Shown here: piece after piece, positions 23,878-31,871 of the stretch
Layout of the letters: each line of letters begins with the position of its first letter
How positions within the stretch are numbered: the stretch's first letter is position 1
Assembly: GCA_900544825.1 (NCBI GenBank)
Contig: UQWP01000004.1
Coordinates: 1-64,000, forward strand
Direction of reading: 5' to 3'
Origin: an uncultured Prevotella sp.
Lineage (GTDB): Bacteria; Bacteroidota; Bacteroidia; Bacteroidales; Bacteroidaceae
Length of the DNA: 64,000 nucleotides
The notes under the pieces: model-generated
Seen by the model: the letters and a program-made list of their open reading frames with translations, nothing else
What the model was told of the DNA's origin: nothing
The model's database searches: none
Program-made: the position numbers and the translations under genes

Positions 23878-25152
23878 TTAAAGACCGAAAGCCTTCTTGA
23901 TTTCATCTACCTTGTCGAGCTTCTCCCATGTGAAGAGCTCTACCTTCATGGTCTTTGCTTCGTGATAACGGCTGGTGAAGGTCTTCTCCACTACCTCGTT
24001 CTTACGACCCATGTGTCCGTATGCGGCAGTTTCAAAGAACATTGGCTGGCGCAACTTCAACTGGCGCTCGATAGCCTTTGGACGGAGATCAAACATCTCG
24101 GCAATCTTCTTGGCAATCTCGCCGTCGGTCATATTCACATGACTTCTGCCGTAGGTATTGACGTAGATGCTTACAGGCTCAGCCACACCGATAGCGTAAC
24201 TTACCTGAACCAACATCTCGTCTGCCACGCCGGCAGCTACCATGTTCTTGGCAATGTGACGGGCTGCATAAGCTGCAGAACGGTCCACCTTACTAGAATC
24301 CTTACCAGAGAAAGCACCACCACCGTGAGCACCCTTGCCACCGTATGTATCTACGATGATTTTACGGCCGGTAAGACCTGTATCTCCATGAGGACCACCA
24401 ATCACGAACTTACCTGTAGGGTTTACGAAATACTTGATGTCGTCGTTGAAGAGAGCCAATACCTTGTCGCTCAAGTGAGTCTTTACTCTTGGAATCAGGA
24501 TATTGATCACATCCTCACGAATCTTAGCCAACATGGCATCATCATCGTCCTCTCCATTCGACTTTTTGATGAAGTCATCGTGCTGGGTAGAAACCACGAT
24601 GGTATCGATGCGCTGTGGGATATTGTCGTCAGAGTACTCGATGGTAACCTGGCTCTTAGAGTCCGGACGGAGATAAGTCATCACCTTACCCTCCTTGCGG
24701 ATATCAGCAAGCACACGCATGATGAGCTGTGCCAGGTCGAGTGATACAGGCATGTAGTTAGCGGTTTCGTTTGTTGCGTAACCGAACATCATACCCTGGT
24801 CGCCAGCGCCCTGATTCTCATCCTCCTCACGGCTTACACCGCGGTTGATGTCATCACTCTGCTCGTGGATGGCAGTGAGCACACCACAAGAGTCGCCGTC
24901 AAACTGATACTCGCTCTTGGTATAACCGATCTTCTTGATGGTCTTGCGGGCGATAGTCTGCAAGTCAACATATACATTAGAGCGAACCTCGCCCATGATT
25001 ACTACCTGACCCGTAGTACAGAAGCTCTCGATAGCGCAGTGAGCATGGTCATCGTATGCCAGGAACTGATCGAGCAAAGCATCTGAAATCTGGTCAGCCA
25101 CCTTATCTGGATGTCCTTCAGAAACTGATTCTGATGAAAACAAATATGCCAT
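23878..25152 (-). CDS. metK: S-adenosylmethionine synthetase
   Basis: MetK makes S-adenosylmethionine from methionine and ATP in the cytosol. At 424 residues it is of normal length for the phylum. Motifs: SEGHPDKVADQISDAL (ATP/metal site near residue 14), NQGAGDQGMMFGYA (methionine loop), GGPHGDTGLTGRKIIVDTYG and GGGAFSGKDSSKVDRSAAYA. It is the first gene of the minus-strand unit running to tyrS, 50 bases ahead of DUF4271. A -7 box (TAACTTTG, plus 25210-25203) lies 51 bases upstream, and a 22-bp-phased motif array lies further up. Confidence 0.97.
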   Translation of the reverse strand: MAYLFSSESVSEGHPDKVADQISDALLDQFLAYDDHAHCAIESFCTTGQVVIMGEVRSNVYVDLQTIARKTIKKIGYTKSEYQFDGDSCGVLTAIHEQSDDINRGVSREEDENQGAGDQGMMFGYATNETANYMPVSLDLAQLIMRVLADIRKEGKVMTYLRPDSKSQVTIEYSDDNIPQRIDTIVVSTQHDDFIKKSNGEDDDDAMLAKIREDVINILIPRVKTHLSDKVLALFNDDIKYFVNPTGKFVIGGPHGDTGLTGRKIIVDTYGGKGAHGGGAFSGKDSSKVDRSAAYAARHIAKNMVAAGVADEMLVQVSYAIGVAEPVSIYVNTYGRSHVNMTDGEIAKKIAEMFDLRPKAIERQLKLRQPMFFETAAYGHMGRKNEVVEKTFTSRYHEAKTMKVELFTWEKLDKVDEIKKAFGL

Positions 25153-25202
25153 ATTTTTCCTTTATTTTCTGTTATTAATTGATGTTCTTTATTTTGCGGC
25201 TG

Positions 25203-25290
25203 CAAAGTTACACATTTTTTTTCAGATTCTGCCATATTCAGCCGAAAAATAGAGCAAATACAGCCGAATAACCCTCCTTTTGTAGCTGAA
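25203..25290 (-). promoter_or_regulatory. metK promoter region with a 22-bp-phased triple motif
   Basis: TAACTTTG on the minus strand (plus 25210-25203) is the likely -7 box; the -33 box is poor. Upstream of it CAGCCGAA occurs at 25239 and 25261 and TAGCTGAA at 25283, exactly 22 bp apart. The xerD stop codon follows at 25301. Even phasing ahead of a promoter suggests activator or repressor sites. Confidence 0.45.
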
Positions 25291-25300
25291 TCATAACCAT

Positions 25301-26236
25301 TTACTCTTCCCTATGCTTGATATTGCGTGGATGATGGTATAAGATGGCATCCCTGAGGTCGGAAGTTTCAATGTGCGTATAGATTTCCGTGGTTCCGATG
25401 TCCTCGTGTCCCAGCAGTGCCTGAATCACTCTCAGGTCGGCTCCACCCTTGAGCAGAGCGGTGGCAAAACTGTGCCGTAGCGTATGGGGCGAAATGGTTT
25501 TCTTGATACCCGCATCCTGTGCCGCATTCTTGATCATGATGAGAATCATCACACGGGTAAGATGGGCACCCCGGCGGTTCAGAAAGACATAATCTTCCTC
25601 TCCGGGCTTGATTTTCATAAGATTACGGTCTAAATACCACAGGTGGATTTCCTTCAAAGCCCTGTCAGAGATAGGCACCAGTCTTTCCTTTCTTCCCTTT
25701 CCCAGAACTCTGATAAACTTATCCTCCTCAAAGATCTGACTGATTTTGAGATTCACCAGTTCCGTAACACGCAGTCCGCAGGAGAAAAGGGTTTCGATGA
25801 TCGCCTTGTTGCGCTGCCCTTCCCATTTCGAGAGATCGATGGCAGCTTCCAGCATATCCACCTCCTCTACAGAGAGATATTCCGGCAAATGTTCGCCTAT
25901 CTGCGGAGAAGGCAACAGTTCGGTAGGATCATCCTTGATATAGCCATCCGTCACCAGATAACGGTAGAAGGAGCGCACACCACAGAGGATGCGTGCCTGC
26001 GAGCGGGCAACGATGCCTTTGTCGTGAAGACTTGCCGAGAAGTTCTCCAGGTTTTCCAGCTTCATATCCACCAGTGCCACATCGTTCTGGCGGGCATATT
26101 CTATGAGATATTCCAGGTCGTGGCGATATGCCTCAAGCGTATTATACGTATAGTTTCGCTCCAGCTTGAGGTACCTCATATAATTCCTGATGATGTCATT
26201 TGCCATTTTCTTATCTAAATTCTTGTCAGTTTCCAA
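25301..26236 (-). CDS. xerD: Site-specific tyrosine recombinase XerD
   Basis: XerD works with XerC to resolve chromosome dimers at dif. The 311-residue protein has the N-terminal SAM-like core-binding domain (about residues 13-100) and the catalytic domain with the complete active site: R156 (CGLRVTEL), K180, H251-x2-R254 (HTLRHSFA), H277 (LLGHEDIGTTEIYTH) and the nucleophile Y286. ATGs at 26236 and 26206 (MANDIIRNYM) are both possible starts. It is divergent from aroQ and close to housekeeping genes, as expected for a chromosomal Xer rather than an integrase of a mobile element. Confidence 0.93.
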   Translation of the reverse strand: METDKNLDKKMANDIIRNYMRYLKLERNYTYNTLEAYRHDLEYLIEYARQNDVALVDMKLENLENFSASLHDKGIVARSQARILCGVRSFYRYLVTDGYIKDDPTELLPSPQIGEHLPEYLSVEEVDMLEAAIDLSKWEGQRNKAIIETLFSCGLRVTELVNLKISQIFEEDKFIRVLGKGRKERLVPISDRALKEIHLWYLDRNLMKIKPGEEDYVFLNRRGAHLTRVMILIMIKNAAQDAGIKKTISPHTLRHSFATALLKGGADLRVIQALLGHEDIGTTEIYTHIETSDLRDAILYHHPRNIKHREE

Positions 26237-26339
26237 TTTTATTATTACCTTTGCATCAGGGTTAGCTATGAGATAGATAACCTATGCATCTGCAAAGATA
26301 CAAAAAATTAATGATACAGACTTAAAAAATCATGTGATT

Positions 26340-26774
26340 ATGAAGATACAGATTATCAATGGTCCTAATTTGAACCTCCTGGGCGTTCGCGAGCCAGGCA
26401 TTTATGGCAGCAACTCTTTCGAGAGCTATCTGCCTAAGTTGAAGGCTAAATACCCTGATGTAGAGATAGAATACTATCAGAGCAACATCGAGGGCGAGCT
26501 TATCAACAAGTTGCAGGAAGTAGGCTTCACCTACGATGGCGTAGTGCTCAATGCGGGTGCCTACACCCACACCAGCATTGCCTTGCAGGATTGCATCCGC
26601 AGCATGAAATGCCCTTGCGTAGAGGTGCATATCTCCAATGTGCACAAGCGCGAGGAATTCCGCCATCACTCTTACATCTCCTGCGCCTGCCTGGGAGTCA
26701 TCTGTGGCTTCGGTCTGGCTTCCTACGACCTTGCCATCGCAGGAATCTTATCACAAAAGGAAAACGGGGAGTAA
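26340..26774 (+). CDS. aroQ: 3-dehydroquinate dehydratase, type II
   Basis: AroQ removes water from 3-dehydroquinate to give 3-dehydroshikimate in aromatic amino-acid synthesis. The 144-residue protein carries the type II signature NGPNLNLLGVREPGIYG with catalytic Y22 and R17, the NAGAYTHTSIALQD segment and VEVHISNVHKREEFR with the catalytic histidine. A GTG six bases upstream opens the same frame, but ATG at 26340 matches family starts. A methyltransferase gene follows after one base. Confidence 0.96.
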   Translation: MKIQIINGPNLNLLGVREPGIYGSNSFESYLPKLKAKYPDVEIEYYQSNIEGELINKLQEVGFTYDGVVLNAGAYTHTSIALQDCIRSMKCPCVEVHISNVHKREEFRHHSYISCACLGVICGFGLASYDLAIAGILSQKENGE

Positions 26775-26775
26775 G

Positions 26776-27414
26776 ATGACCGAAACAGAATTGATAGACA
26801 AATACATCTGCCAACATATTGAACCAGAGGGAGATTACCTCTACCGCCTCTACCGTGCCACCAATATCCATACCATTCACGGACGTATGGCGAGCGGACA
26901 CATCCAGGGCAGATTACTCAAGATGCTGGTTCAGATGATTCGCCCCAAGAATATTCTTGAGGTGGGAACCTTCAGTGGCTACAGCGCCATCTGCCTTGCC
27001 CAAGGATTGCAGGAAGGCGGCAAGCTCTATACCTTCGAAATCAACGACGAGATGGAGGATTTCACCCGTCCCTGGATTGAAGGTTCGGATGTTGCCGACA
27101 AGATTGATTTCCGTATTGGCGATGCCAACGAAGAAGCACCCAAGCTGGGCGTGATGTTCGACCTGGCTTTCGTGGATGGCGACAAGCGCACTTATATCGA
27201 AACCTACGAGATGGTGATGAAGATTCTGAATCCTGGCGGATATATTCTGGCAGACAATACGCTGTGGGACGGGCACGTCATCGACCCAGCCTACGACCGT
27301 GACCATCAGACCAAGGGCATCCGTGCCTTCAACGACCTGATTGCCAACGACCCTAGGGTAGAAGTCGTCATCCTGCCGCTGCGCGATGGCTTGACACTCA
27401 TCAGAAAGAAATAA
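26776..27414 (+). CDS. Class I SAM-dependent O-methyltransferase (catechol/caffeoyl-CoA type)
   Basis: A 212-residue member of the O-methyltransferase family 3. The SAM site is seen in ILEVGTFSGYSAICLAQGL, the metal and catalytic region in DLAFVDGDKRTYIETYEMV and ILADNTLWDGHVIDP. Homologs methylate hydroxyl groups of small phenolics or tRNA (TrmR type, 5-methoxyuridine at the wobble base); the TrmR possibility is worth noting, but sequence alone does not decide it. It begins one base after the aroQ stop and is co-transcribed. The frame is open further upstream inside aroQ, but MTETELIDKYI is the natural start. Confidence 0.9.
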   Translation: MTETELIDKYICQHIEPEGDYLYRLYRATNIHTIHGRMASGHIQGRLLKMLVQMIRPKNILEVGTFSGYSAICLAQGLQEGGKLYTFEINDEMEDFTRPWIEGSDVADKIDFRIGDANEEAPKLGVMFDLAFVDGDKRTYIETYEMVMKILNPGGYILADNTLWDGHVIDPAYDRDHQTKGIRAFNDLIANDPRVEVVILPLRDGLTLIRKK

Positions 27415-27416
27415 AA

Positions 27417-27483
27417 AGAAATAAGCATAAAAAATCCTGCTTGCGTTGATCATACACAAGCAGGATTTTTTATGCTTATTTCT
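27417..27483. terminator. Bidirectional terminator with a 27-bp perfect stem
   Basis: The arms at 27417-27443 and 27457-27483 are perfect inverse copies over 27 bp with a 13-base loop. The core AATCCTGCTTG is flanked by A/T runs that give T-tracts on either strand. It fills nearly the whole gap between two convergent genes. Confidence 0.9.
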
Positions 27484-27488
27484 TTCTC

Positions 27489-28718
27489 TTAACTCAAAAG
27501 TCTTTTGCTCAATGCCCTTACCGGATACCACACGGCAAGCCAGCCTACGGCGATAACCGTAACAAAGATGATAGCTACATCAGAATAGTGAACACTTACC
27601 GGATAGGCATCTACGATGAAGGAACCCTCAGAGTCGCCCAGTCTTACGAAACCATACTGCTGCTGGAGCCAGCAGAGCAGCAAGCCCAGTCCGATACCTA
27701 TCACGGCACCAATCACCGCAATCATTCTTCCCTCGAAGAGGAAGACACGGGTAATCTGCTTGTCATTGGCACCCAGATTGCGCAACGTCACCACATCATT
27801 CTTCTTGTCGATGATGAGCATCGAGAGCGAACCGATGATGTTGAAACATGCCACCACGAGGATAAAGGTCAGGAAGATGTAAGCCATCAGCTTCTCTATC
27901 GACATAATCTTGAAAGTATCCTCCTGCTGCTCAAATCTATCCAGCACCTTGTACTTGGTTCCGGCAATCTTCTGCATCTCAGCCTTGACTGCCTGCAGGT
28001 CACTACCCTCCTTCAGGCGGATTTCCAGATCAGAGAGCATACCCTGCTGCCCGAAGAGGTTGCGCGCAAAGGCAATGGAGGTGATGATATAGTTCTTGTC
28101 GTATTTCGACTGCTTGACGGCAAAGAGCACACCCGGAGAATTCAGCGAATCAACCACGAAGCCGGCATCCGGATTCATCATATCCAACTGTCCCTCCTTC
28201 TGCGGAGCATAAATCTTCATAAAACCATCCCATTTTGCCCCGATACCCAAGGTCTGCGCCAGGCGGATACCCACGGTACCATACTGCAGATTGGCTGCAT
28301 GGAGCGAGAAACTGCCATCACCATAAAGGATGTCGTTGATATGCGACAACTCAGAGAAGTTGTCATCCACGCCCTTGATCCTCACCATAGCCTGACGGTC
28401 GTCATAGATAGCCAGCGCCTGGTCTTCCACGGTTTCAGTAGCCACATCTACCTGTGGCAGCATACGTATCTGCGTCAATATCGGGTCATCGGCAGGCGCC
28501 GTCTTTCCCTCCATCGGCACCACTTTCAACTGCGGGTCGAAGCTCGTAAAGAGCGTAGCCACCAGGTCGTGGAAACCATTAAATACGCTCAGCACGATGA
28601 CGAGTGCCATCGTAGCCACAGCCACACCAATCACAGAGATGGAGCTTATCACGTTGATAACGTGTGTACTCTTCTTGGAAAAGAGATACCTGCGAGCAAT
28701 AAAGAATGGAAAATTCAT
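27489..28718 (-). CDS. FtsX-like ABC permease, LolE/LolC-like lipoprotein-releasing type
   Basis: This 409-residue inner-membrane permease has the MacB/FtsX fold: a first membrane helix at about 20-50 (VINVISSISVIGVAVATMAL), a large periplasmic domain (about 50-270) and three further helices at the C-terminus (YIFLTFILVVACFNIIGSLS, then MIAVIGAVIGIGLGLLLCWL). The N-terminal FFIARRYLFSKKSTHVINVIS is typical of LolC/LolE, which lift lipoproteins out of the inner membrane with the ATPase LolD. No LolD gene is next to it. It ends the long envelope unit, 15 bases behind rbfA. Confidence 0.87.
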   Translation of the reverse strand: MNFPFFIARRYLFSKKSTHVINVISSISVIGVAVATMALVIVLSVFNGFHDLVATLFTSFDPQLKVVPMEGKTAPADDPILTQIRMLPQVDVATETVEDQALAIYDDRQAMVRIKGVDDNFSELSHINDILYGDGSFSLHAANLQYGTVGIRLAQTLGIGAKWDGFMKIYAPQKEGQLDMMNPDAGFVVDSLNSPGVLFAVKQSKYDKNYIITSIAFARNLFGQQGMLSDLEIRLKEGSDLQAVKAEMQKIAGTKYKVLDRFEQQEDTFKIMSIEKLMAYIFLTFILVVACFNIIGSLSMLIIDKKNDVVTLRNLGANDKQITRVFLFEGRMIAVIGAVIGIGLGLLLCWLQQQYGFVRLGDSEGSFIVDAYPVSVHYSDVAIIFVTVIAVGWLAVWYPVRALSKRLLS

Positions 28719-28733
28719 TTGTCTTTTACTTTT

Positions 28734-29069
28734 TTACTTCTTCAAGAGTTCATCAATGCGCTCCAGATAATCCAGGCTGTCGTCCAGGAAGAAACGGAGC
28801 TCAGGAATGATGCGCAACTGATTTCTCACCTTTCTGCCCAGGTCGAAGCGGATAGTCTTCTCGTTGGCATTGATATTCTTCAGAATCTCCTCACCCTTTT
28901 CAGATGGGAACACGCTGAGGTAAGCGGTGCAGATGCTAAGATCCGGACTCACTCTTACCTTAGTAACACTTACCATCACACCATGCATCATGCGGGTCTG
29001 TGACTGGAAGATAAGACTCAACTCCTTCTGGAGCAGTCTTGATATACGGTTTTGTCTTGTTTCTTGCAT
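28734..29069 (-). CDS. rbfA: 30S ribosome-binding factor A
   Basis: RbfA binds the small subunit late in its assembly and helps mature the 5' end of 16S rRNA. The protein (111 residues) shows the family N-terminus RQNRISRLLQKELSLIFQ, the KH-like core VTKVRVSPDLSICTAYLSVF and the C-terminal IIPELRFFLDDSLDYLERID. Length is normal. It lies between murI (30 bases) and the LolE-like permease (15 bases). Confidence 0.95.
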   Translation of the reverse strand: MQETRQNRISRLLQKELSLIFQSQTRMMHGVMVSVTKVRVSPDLSICTAYLSVFPSEKGEEILKNINANEKTIRFDLGRKVRNQLRIIPELRFFLDDSLDYLERIDELLKK

Positions 29070-29099
29070 AATTCTTAATTTCTAATTCTTAATAATCAC

Positions 29100-29936
29100 T
29101 TATTCAAGGTCCACGTGTGTAACGTCCACCTGCTCATGCAGGAATATCAACGCCGACTCCTTGAATTTCTCCTCACTTTCTGTAGTCAGATACTTGCAGC
29201 TACCACCCTTTGTCACCATCTGTTCCATCTTCGGATGTCGCTGCAGATAATCCTGCAGACTGTTTGCCACATATTGTCCCTGTGGCACCACTCTCACGCC
29301 GTCGGGAAGATTCTTCACAATGCTGCTCATGAGCAGTGGATAATGGGTGCAACCCAGGATGATGGTATCGATGTCCTCATCCATACGCATCAACTGGTCG
29401 ATGCGCTTCTTGACGAAATAATCAGCACCAGGACTATCTGCCTCGTTAGCCTCTACGATGGCAGCCCAGAGCGGACAAGCCACTCCGCTTACCTGGATAT
29501 CCGGCCAGAGCTTGCCAATCTCCATCTTGTAGCTTTCACTCTTGATGGTTCCCTCTGTGGCAAGGATACCTACATGGCGGCTCTTGGTCAGGGTACCAAT
29601 CACCTCGGCAGTAGGACGGATGATACCGAGTACCCTTCTCTCAGGATCCAGTTCCGGGATGTCTCTCTGCTGGATAGAGCGCAGCGCCTTAGCCGAAGCC
29701 GTATTGCAACCCAGAATTACCAGATGGCAACCCATGGAAAAGAGCTTCAGCACAGCCTGGCGCGTAAACTTATACACCACCTCGAAGGAGCGCGAACCGT
29801 ATGGCGCACGGGCATTGTCGCCCAGATACATATAGTCGTACTGCGGTAACATCTGGCGCAAGCCATGCAGGATGGTCAAGCCGCCATATCCGGAATCAAA
29901 GATTCCGATAGGTCCGGGATTGGATGGCAGAATCAT
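29100..29936 (-). CDS. murI: Glutamate racemase
   Basis: MurI makes D-glutamate for peptidoglycan. The 278-residue protein has the two catalytic cysteines, C77 in VILGCNTASAKAL and C196 in IILGCTHYPLL, plus the N-terminal GIFDSGYGGLTIL with the active-site aspartate and LGDNARAPYGSRS. The ATG overlaps the stop of the upstream Skp-like gene by four bases, so the two are probably translationally coupled. Confidence 0.96.
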   Translation of the reverse strand: MILPSNPGPIGIFDSGYGGLTILHGLRQMLPQYDYMYLGDNARAPYGSRSFEVVYKFTRQAVLKLFSMGCHLVILGCNTASAKALRSIQQRDIPELDPERRVLGIIRPTAEVIGTLTKSRHVGILATEGTIKSESYKMEIGKLWPDIQVSGVACPLWAAIVEANEADSPGADYFVKKRIDQLMRMDEDIDTIILGCTHYPLLMSSIVKNLPDGVRVVPQGQYVANSLQDYLQRHPKMEQMVTKGGSCKYLTTESEEKFKESALIFLHEQVDVTHVDLE

Positions 29937-30484
29937 TTCAGTTTCTCCTCCAGCACAGCTGTAATATCCTCACCCATCTCTTCACTCAGATAAGGTGTGG
30001 CGTTGTTGTCGGTATTGATGATGAAGGCAAATCCCTTCTCCTTGCCAATCTGCTTGGCAGCCTCGTTGATCTGTGCCTTGAGAGGAGCATACGCATCGGT
30101 CTCTGCCTGATTCAGGAGCTTGGCAGCCTCAGCCTTGAAGGCGATGTTCTTCTCCATCAACTCACGCAGTTCAGCCTGGCGCTTCTCCAGGATAGTCTTG
30201 GCATACGAGCGCTGACCGTCAAGGAATTCCTCATACTTGGTATTAAACTCAGTTTCCACGCGCTTGGTTTCCTCATCATACTTTGCGCGGAGTTCATCCA
30301 TATTATGCTTGGCTATTGCATAACCAGGCATGGTATGAAAAACCTGCTCAAAGCTGAAGTAGCCAAATCGCAATGCTGGCTGTGCAACGATAGCTGCTGG
30401 TTGTTCCGCCGGAGTCTGGTTCTGCTGTGCAGAAGCCGAGAGGGCAACAAGAGCGAGCGCCAAAAATAGGAGATTCTTTTTCAT
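29933..30484 (-). CDS. OmpH/Skp family periplasmic chaperone (third of three)
   Basis: A 183-residue exported protein with a signal peptide (MKKNLLFLALALVALSASAQ) and a long coiled coil (about residues 60-135, ELRAKYDEETKRVETEFNTK) flanked by small beta segments (FGYFSFEQVF, KGFAFIINTDNNATPYLS), the Skp "jellyfish" layout. Skp chaperones carry unfolded outer-membrane proteins to BamA, which is encoded upstream in the same block. It overlaps murI by four bases. An Ala/Pro/Gln-rich spacer after the signal peptide sets it apart from its two paralogs. Confidence 0.9.
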   Translation of the reverse strand: MKKNLLFLALALVALSASAQQNQTPAEQPAAIVAQPALRFGYFSFEQVFHTMPGYAIAKHNMDELRAKYDEETKRVETEFNTKYEEFLDGQRSYAKTILEKRQAELRELMEKNIAFKAEAAKLLNQAETDAYAPLKAQINEAAKQIGKEKGFAFIINTDNNATPYLSEEMGEDITAVLEEKLK

Positions 30485-30532
30485 AATGCGTGATACCTTA
30501 TTATATATGATATGAATATACTAGATGATAAA

Positions 30533-30566
30533 TAAGGGCAGGCACTTGTGCCTGCCCTTAGCCTTT
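30533..30566 (-). terminator. Terminator between two Skp-like genes
   Basis: A 13-bp perfect stem (TAAGGGCAGGCAC at 30533-30545, its complement at 30548-30560) with a two-base centre. On the minus strand it is followed by TTTATC. It lies 27 bases after the second Skp-like gene and may reduce read-through into the third. Confidence 0.6.
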
Positions 30567-30587
30567 TATAGAAATACTTACGTTTGA

Positions 30588-31073
30588 TTACTTGATCTTA
30601 GCCTGTACTTCCTTGGTAACATCTACCACGTTGGCGCCAGTATAGATAGCTGTGCCTTCCTCCATGATGTATGTGTAGTTACCTGCCTTACCTACAGCCT
30701 CGATAGCTGTACGTACCTTAGCGATGATAGGCTGCATAAGCTCACTGCTCTTCTTCTGCAACTCCTGCTGACCATCCTGGTAAGCCTGCTGAATCTTCTG
30801 CTGAAGACCCTGCAATTCTGTTTCCTTCTGCTGCTTGGCAGTAGCATTCATGGTGCTTGCACCCTTTTGGAACTCGTCTGCCTTGCGCTGGAACTCATCC
30901 TGCATAGACTTGAGGTCGTTCTCCTTCTGCTTCTGGAGAGCTTCCAACTCGCCGTTGGCCTTAGCTACGTCTGGCAAAGACTGCATAATCTGCTGAGTAT
31001 TTACCTTACCGAACTTCTGTGCCATCATTGTCATTGGTGCGCAAAGCATCAACATTAAAATAAGCTTTTTCAT
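30588..31073 (-). CDS. OmpH/Skp family periplasmic chaperone (second of three)
   Basis: A 161-residue protein with a signal peptide (MKKLILMLMLCAPMTMMAQ), the N-terminal beta strand KFGKVNTQQIMQSLPDVAKA, a coiled coil rich in Q and K (about residues 40-115) and the closing beta segment NYTYIMEEGTAIYTGANVVD. The fold and position behind bamA mark it as a Skp-type outer-membrane-protein chaperone. It follows the first Skp-like gene by 139 bases and is followed by a hairpin terminator. Confidence 0.93.
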   Translation of the reverse strand: MKKLILMLMLCAPMTMMAQKFGKVNTQQIMQSLPDVAKANGELEALQKQKENDLKSMQDEFQRKADEFQKGASTMNATAKQQKETELQGLQQKIQQAYQDGQQELQKKSSELMQPIIAKVRTAIEAVGKAGNYTYIMEEGTAIYTGANVVDVTKEVQAKIK

Positions 31074-31212
31074 TTCTGTTTATTCTTTTTTAATTATTAT
31101 TCTTAATGGGTTATGCCGAGGGCGGTGTTTTCCTGCCGCATCCTCTCTTATCGGCTGCAAATATACAATTATTTCTTGAAATAACCTAGATTATTTCCTG
31201 GAATAACACTTA

Positions 31213-31728
31213 TTATTTGTTAGAATAGCCTAATTTCTGGAGTACCTCGTTGCTGATGTCTATTTTTGGCGAGCCAAAAATGATTCCATTGTTGCTGGCT
31301 CTGTCGAGAACAAGCGAGTAGCCGCGCAGGTTGGAAATCTCCTTCACGGCATTGTAAATCTCCTCCTGGATAGGTCCCATCAGTGCCTCGCGCTTCTTGT
31401 AAAGCTCTCCTTCGGCACCGAAGTATTTCTTCTTCAGGTCGCTGGCTTCCTTCTCCTTCTGCATAATGGAGTCCTGCTTGGCCTTCTTCTGCTCCTGTGA
31501 GAGGAATACCACCTCGTTCTGATAGTTCTTGTACATGGTGCTTGCTTCCAGATTGAGCGCCTCTACCTCGGCCTGCCACTTGCGGCTCACCTGGTTCAAC
31601 TGCTCGTTGGCACGCTCATAAGCTGGGATATTGCGCAGGATGTACTCCATATCCACCAATGCATATTTCTGTGCATGTGCTGAGATGGCTGCTACAGCCA
31701 TCATCAGCATCAATACTATTTTCTTCAT
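31213..31728 (-). CDS. OmpH/Skp family periplasmic chaperone (first of three)
   Basis: A 171-residue exported protein: signal peptide MKKIVLMLMMAVAAISAHAQ, strand KYALVDMEYILRNIPAYERA, a long charged coiled coil to about residue 120, and the closing segment RGYSLVLDRASNNGIIFGSP. It is the closest of the three Skp paralogs to bamA, which lies 143 bases upstream; the space between carries repeated AACTTTG heptamers. Its likely job is to escort outer-membrane proteins through the periplasm. Confidence 0.93.
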   Translation of the reverse strand: MKKIVLMLMMAVAAISAHAQKYALVDMEYILRNIPAYERANEQLNQVSRKWQAEVEALNLEASTMYKNYQNEVVFLSQEQKKAKQDSIMQKEKEASDLKKKYFGAEGELYKKREALMGPIQEEIYNAVKEISNLRGYSLVLDRASNNGIIFGSPKIDISNEVLQKLGYSNK

Positions 31729-31732
31729 TTCC

Positions 31733-31871
31733 TTTGAACTTTAAAATTTGAACTTTGAACTTTGAACTTTATGATATGTATCACATTGAACTTTGATGTT
31801 TTAATCTTATGAAAAACGTTCAAAAACGAGTAATCATAATGTTCAAATCTCAAAGTTCAATGTTCAAAGTT
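31733..31871. repeat. AACTTTG heptamer repeats and inverse copies between bamA and skp
   Basis: On the plus strand TTTGAAC is repeated head to tail at about 31747-31770 and again near 31786-31795. Inverse copies (GTTCAAA, AAAGTTCAA, GTTCAAAG) lie at 31839-31870. The two halves can pair into a long imperfect hairpin within the bamA-skp transcript, ending directly at the bamA stop codon. Confidence 0.6.

Noticed and set aside
25301..26236. XerD-like protein as integrase of a mobile element
   Set aside because: Length, residues and housekeeping neighbours fit chromosomal XerD; no attachment-site repeats were seen nearby.
27588..29003. Plus-strand frame of 471 codons
   Set aside because: Antisense to the LolE-like permease and rbfA; His/Gln-rich shadow composition.
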